From Candidatus Brockarchaeota archaeon (GTDB lineage: Archaea > Thermoproteota > EX4484-205 > DTQO01): a stretch of 9,255 bases of DNA. The position numbers and the translations under genes are program-made. Positions 6,749 through 9,255 of the stretch are shown here, piece by piece (position 1 is the first letter of the stretch; the number at the start of each line of letters is the position of its first letter). The notes under the pieces are model-generated. The model worked only from the letters and a program-made list of their open reading frames with translations. It had not been told where the DNA came from and searched no databases. Location: assembly GCA_017601265.1 (NCBI GenBank), contig JAFNJA010000011.1:15496-24750 (forward strand), written 5' to 3'.

Positions 6749-7003
6749 GGAGGCTTATAAACCCCGATGAATGAGGAAGATCCCGAAACTTCCGCTTGAA
6801 ACCGCTCAAGCTTGCGAATGACGGCTGAATCTTCTTGAATCCTTTCTTATTGCCATAGAACCCGGCCGAGATTCGCTTTTGCTTCGCCAAGCTTGAAACG
6901 CGACGTTTCCTCCTTTCCACCTTTGGAAGCCCTTTTTCTGCCAACCTTTACGTCCGACCGTATTCCTCGTCTGCCAAAAAAGGGTAATTAATTAGAAACC
7001 GCG
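6749..7003. other. Region without a convincing gene
   Basis: About 250 bases upstream of the metal ATPase and of the divergent membrane-protein gene. It contains TTATAAA at 6756-6761 (TATA-like on both strands), an A/T palindrome TAATTAATTA at 6985-6994, and the left part of the ATPase promoter. On the minus strand a frame opening with TTG at 6942-6944 encodes a Lys/Arg-rich stretch (about 60 residues) before it runs into the membrane-protein gene in another frame. It matches no family I know and I do not call it a gene. I see no tRNA, riboswitch or repeat array. Confidence 0.5.
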
Positions 7004-7018
7004 TTTCTTATAAGAAAG
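6995..7018 (+). promoter_or_regulatory. Promoter of the metal ATPase with palindromic TATA region (possible operator)
   Basis: TTTCTTATAAGAAA (7004-7017) is a perfect 14-base palindrome with the TATA box at its centre (about 7010). GAAAC (6995-6999) and GTTTC (7003-7007) form a second inverted repeat around CGC, sharing a half-site with the first. The TATA centre is about 36 bases before the TTG start at 7046, giving a predicted leader of about 9 bases. A dimeric repressor covering the TATA box would explain the symmetry and suit a metal-efflux gene, but no regulator gene is visible in the window. The symmetry could also be a by-product of an A/T-rich promoter. Confidence 0.5.
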
Positions 7019-7045
7019 ATTCCATCAACATCTGCCGCGCAAGTA

Positions 7046-9241
7046 TTGTCTGTTAAGAAAGGGCGCCAAGGCGAGGGCCATGGTGGACATCGAGGCCACG
7101 CCCACCACATGGCAGAGTTCAAGAGGAGATTCTCGGTATCAATCGCTTTGACGGCGCCAATTCTGGCCCTCTCCGGCATGATCCAGACGTGGCTCAACTT
7201 CTCCCTTGCCATTCCGTTCCAAAAAAAGGTCCTCTTTCTCCTCTCCCTGTTCGTCTACGTCTACGGCGGCTGGCCCTTCTTGAAAGGCATGGTCCAAGAG
7301 GTAAGGGACCGGGTGCCTGGCATGATGACGCTCGTGGGCATGGCCATATCTGTCGCCTTCTTCTACTCGACCGCGACGGTCTTTCTATTGAGTGGAAAGG
7401 ATTTCTTCTGGGAACTGGCAACGCTCATCGACGTTATGTTGCTTGGGCACTGGATGGAAGCCAAGAGCGTCCTTGGCGCGTCGAGGTCTCTTGAGGAACT
7501 CGCGAGGACGATGCCAACGACGGCGCACGTATTGAGGGATGGAGAACTAACGGACTTGCCGGTCTCGCAGCTTGAGTCTGGCCAAGTGGTCCTAGTGCGT
7601 CCTGGGGAAAAGATACCTTCCGACGGCATCGTGATGGAGGGAGAATCCTACGTCAACGAGGCTCTTTTGACCGGAGAATCAAGGCCAGTCCATAAAGGCC
7701 TGGGCGACAAGGTGATAGGTGGAGCCATAAACGGGGAAGGCGCCCTGAAATTAAGGGTTGAGAGGGCGGGCGAAGACACCTACTTGGCGCAGGTGATAAA
7801 ACTCGTAAAGCAGGCCCAGGAAAGCAGATCGAGGACGCAGGATTTGGCAAATAGGGCCGCCGCCCTTCTCTTCTACGTTGCTCTTGGAGCTGCAATAATG
7901 ACGTCCGTGGCTTGGCTACTATTAGGAAGCGCCGAATCGGCGCTTGAGAGGTCCGTCACCGTTCTCGTCATAGCTTGTCCGCACGCGCTCGGCCTTGCGA
8001 TACCGCTTGTCGTGGCGCTCTCCACCTCGATGGCAGCGAAAAGCGGGATCTTGATAAGGGACAGGAGGGCGTTCGAAATGGTGAAGGACGTGAACGCAAC
8101 CGTCTTCGATAAGACGGGCACGCTGACGCTTGGAGAGTTGAGCGTTACCGACGCGGTCTCGTTGACCCACGGGGAAGAACACCTGAAATTCGCTGCAAGC
8201 GTCGAGCTCAACTCGGAGCACGCGGTTGCGAGGGCGATAGTCGAGTACGCCAAGGAAAAGGGCGTAATGGCTCTTGGTGCCGATGAGTTCAAAGCCGTTC
8301 CCGGGATGGGCGCTTACGGCATAGTCGAAGGAAAGGAAGTTTACGTTGGCGGGCCTAACCTCCTGAAAGGAATGAAGTTGGAACCGGAAGACGAAAGGAT
8401 TACGAAACTGCAAAAAGAAGGGAAGAACGTCGTCTTCACGGTCATAGATGGGAAGCTCGTCGGCGCATTTGCGCTATCCGATAAGGTGAGGCCCGAATCT
8501 TTCGAGGCTGTCAGGAAACTCAAGGAAATGGGGTCGAAGGTTTACATCCTGACCGGAGACTCTGAAGACGTCGCGCGGGAGGTTGCGGAGGAGCTGGGCG
8601 TCGATGGCTATTTTGCTCAGGTGCTGCCTGGCAAGAAGGCGGAGATGGTGAAGGTTTTGATGGATGAAGGCTACCGCGTCGCGATGGTAGGGGATGGCAT
8701 AAACGACGCCCCCGCCCTGGTCACCGCGGACGTGGGTATCGCGATTGGGGCTGGAACCGATGTGGCCATTGAAAGCGCGGACATAATACTCGTGCGTAAT
8801 GACCCAAGGGACGTCGCGAAGATCATGGAATTTTCCAATAAGACTTACTCAAAGATGATCCAGAACCTTTGGTGGGCAGCGGGATATAATGTGGTCGCGA
8901 TACCTTTGGCCTCGGGAATCTTTTCGAACTTCTTGACGCTGAGCCCCGCCGTCGGAGCCTTGCTGATGTCTCTGAGCACGATCATGGTTGCCTTCAATGC
9001 GCAGAGCTTGAGGAAATACGGTCCGATGGGCACGTTCGAGGCGATGAGGCGCACGTTTACCGACCCGGTATGCGGGATGAAGGTTGAGCCCGAAACGGCG
9101 TACAAAATCGAAATGGAAGGATACATCGTTTACTTCTGCTCAGGCGCCTGCGAGGAAGAGTTCAAGAAAGCCCCCGAGAGGAACTTGAAGAAGTTGAGAA
9201 AGGAAAGGACGCATAGCCTCGAGAACGGGACAAGAGCATGA
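7046..9241 (+). CDS. copB: CopB-like P1B-3 (CPH) heavy-metal ATPase with C-terminal YHS domain
   Basis: ATP-driven export of copper or related ions across the cell membrane. The 731 residues contain, in order: a His-rich stretch (12-21), transmembrane helices from about 29 onward, the actuator loop with TGES (209-212), the metal-site helix with CPH (311-313), DKTGT with phosphorylated D355, SEH (390-392) of the nucleotide site, GMGAYG (420-425), TGD (503-505) and GDGIND (549-554). YN (614-615) in TM7 and MSLSTIMVAFNAQ (641-653) in TM8 follow. CPH with the MSxST pattern marks the CopB/P1B-3 class, not CopA (CPC). The C-terminus adds a YHS/TRASH-type domain (672-711): DPVCGM with C676, then YFCSGAC with C698 and C702, a probable metal-binding unit usually found at the N-terminus. 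The usual proline of SEHP is Ala393. No ATG precedes the His-rich stretch, so TTG 7046 is chosen; ATG at residue 22 would remove it. Cu(I) versus Cu(II) or Ag is not decided. Confidence 0.92.
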   Translation: MSVKKGRQGEGHGGHRGHAHHMAEFKRRFSVSIALTAPILALSGMIQTWLNFSLAIPFQKKVLFLLSLFVYVYGGWPFLKGMVQEVRDRVPGMMTLVGMAISVAFFYSTATVFLLSGKDFFWELATLIDVMLLGHWMEAKSVLGASRSLEELARTMPTTAHVLRDGELTDLPVSQLESGQVVLVRPGEKIPSDGIVMEGESYVNEALLTGESRPVHKGLGDKVIGGAINGEGALKLRVERAGEDTYLAQVIKLVKQAQESRSRTQDLANRAAALLFYVALGAAIMTSVAWLLLGSAESALERSVTVLVIACPHALGLAIPLVVALSTSMAAKSGILIRDRRAFEMVKDVNATVFDKTGTLTLGELSVTDAVSLTHGEEHLKFAASVELNSEHAVARAIVEYAKEKGVMALGADEFKAVPGMGAYGIVEGKEVYVGGPNLLKGMKLEPEDERITKLQKEGKNVVFTVIDGKLVGAFALSDKVRPESFEAVRKLKEMGSKVYILTGDSEDVAREVAEELGVDGYFAQVLPGKKAEMVKVLMDEGYRVAMVGDGINDAPALVTADVGIAIGAGTDVAIESADIILVRNDPRDVAKIMEFSNKTYSKMIQNLWWAAGYNVVAIPLASGIFSNFLTLSPAVGALLMSLSTIMVAFNAQSLRKYGPMGTFEAMRRTFTDPVCGMKVEPETAYKIEMEGYIVYFCSGACEEEFKKAPERNLKKLRKERTHSLENGTRA

Positions 9242-9255
9242 GCCGCCGGGGGGAA
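9238..9255 (+). CDS. Possible start of a downstream gene overlapping the ATPase stop (partial)
   Basis: The ATPase ends in ATGA, where ATG (9238-9240) overlaps TGA (9239-9241). From that ATG the frame is open to the window end (MSRRGE), only six codons. Four-base overlaps of this kind are typical of co-translated neighbours, but this is too short to identify a product and an ATG here may be chance. If real, it would be co-expressed with the metal ATPase. Confidence 0.25.

Noticed and set aside
6766..6824. Possible C/D box RNA (ATGAATGA near 6767 and CTGA near 6821)
   Set aside because: The first box departs from RUGAUGA by an inserted base and the spacing of internal boxes does not fit a C/D guide RNA.
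1..9255. CRISPR array, insertion sequence, integrase or long direct repeats
   Set aside because: No regularly spaced repeats, transposase-like frames or paired terminal repeats were seen on reading through the window.

Overview
The window looks like a chromosomal segment from an archaeon. The support is the gene content: an archaeal-type asparaginyl-tRNA synthetase, deoxyhypusine synthase (an enzyme of archaea and eukaryotes), an archaeal-style dUTPase and the short archaeal-type PEP carboxylase. Several genes are also preceded by A/T-rich TATA-like elements about 35 bases from the start codon with little or no Shine-Dalgarno sequence, as expected for leaderless or short-leader archaeal transcripts. 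The DNA is fairly G+C-rich and arginine is often encoded by AGG. A TACK-type, possibly thermophilic lineage is a guess; nothing here fixes the taxon.

Layout. Positions 1-363 (minus) hold the N-terminal part of asnS, cut by the window edge. It is divergent from dys (deoxyhypusine synthase, plus, 436-1641), with one TATA-like element between them. Next is dut (dUTPase, minus, 1720-2226), convergent with dys. dut is divergent from a serA-like 2-hydroxyacid dehydrogenase (plus, 2378-3376), which is followed 29 bases later by ppcA (archaeal PEP carboxylase, plus, 3406-5007). Convergent to that is a minus-strand pair: an unrecognised small membrane protein (6293-6748) and an overlapping alpha/beta hydrolase (5026-6303). 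A roughly 300-base region without a convincing gene (6749-7045) ends in a palindromic promoter. A CPH-class (P1B-3, CopB-like) heavy-metal ATPase follows (plus, 7046-9241). Its last bases overlap the ATG of a possible next gene that leaves the window.

How the genes relate. Most are housekeeping: translation (asnS; dys for eIF5A/aIF5A modification), nucleotide-pool hygiene (dut) and central carbon metabolism (serA-like plus ppcA, a plausible two-gene operon acting at the 3-phosphoglycerate/PEP level). The more accessory part is the right third. The metal ATPase has an N-terminal His-rich stretch and an unusually placed C-terminal YHS domain, and it sits behind a palindrome-embedded TATA box that could be a metal-responsive operator. 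I see no CRISPR array, insertion sequence, rRNA or tRNA, and no convincing wholly new system. The best leads are the ATPase architecture with its promoter, the N-terminal extension of dys, and the hydrolase/membrane-protein pair.
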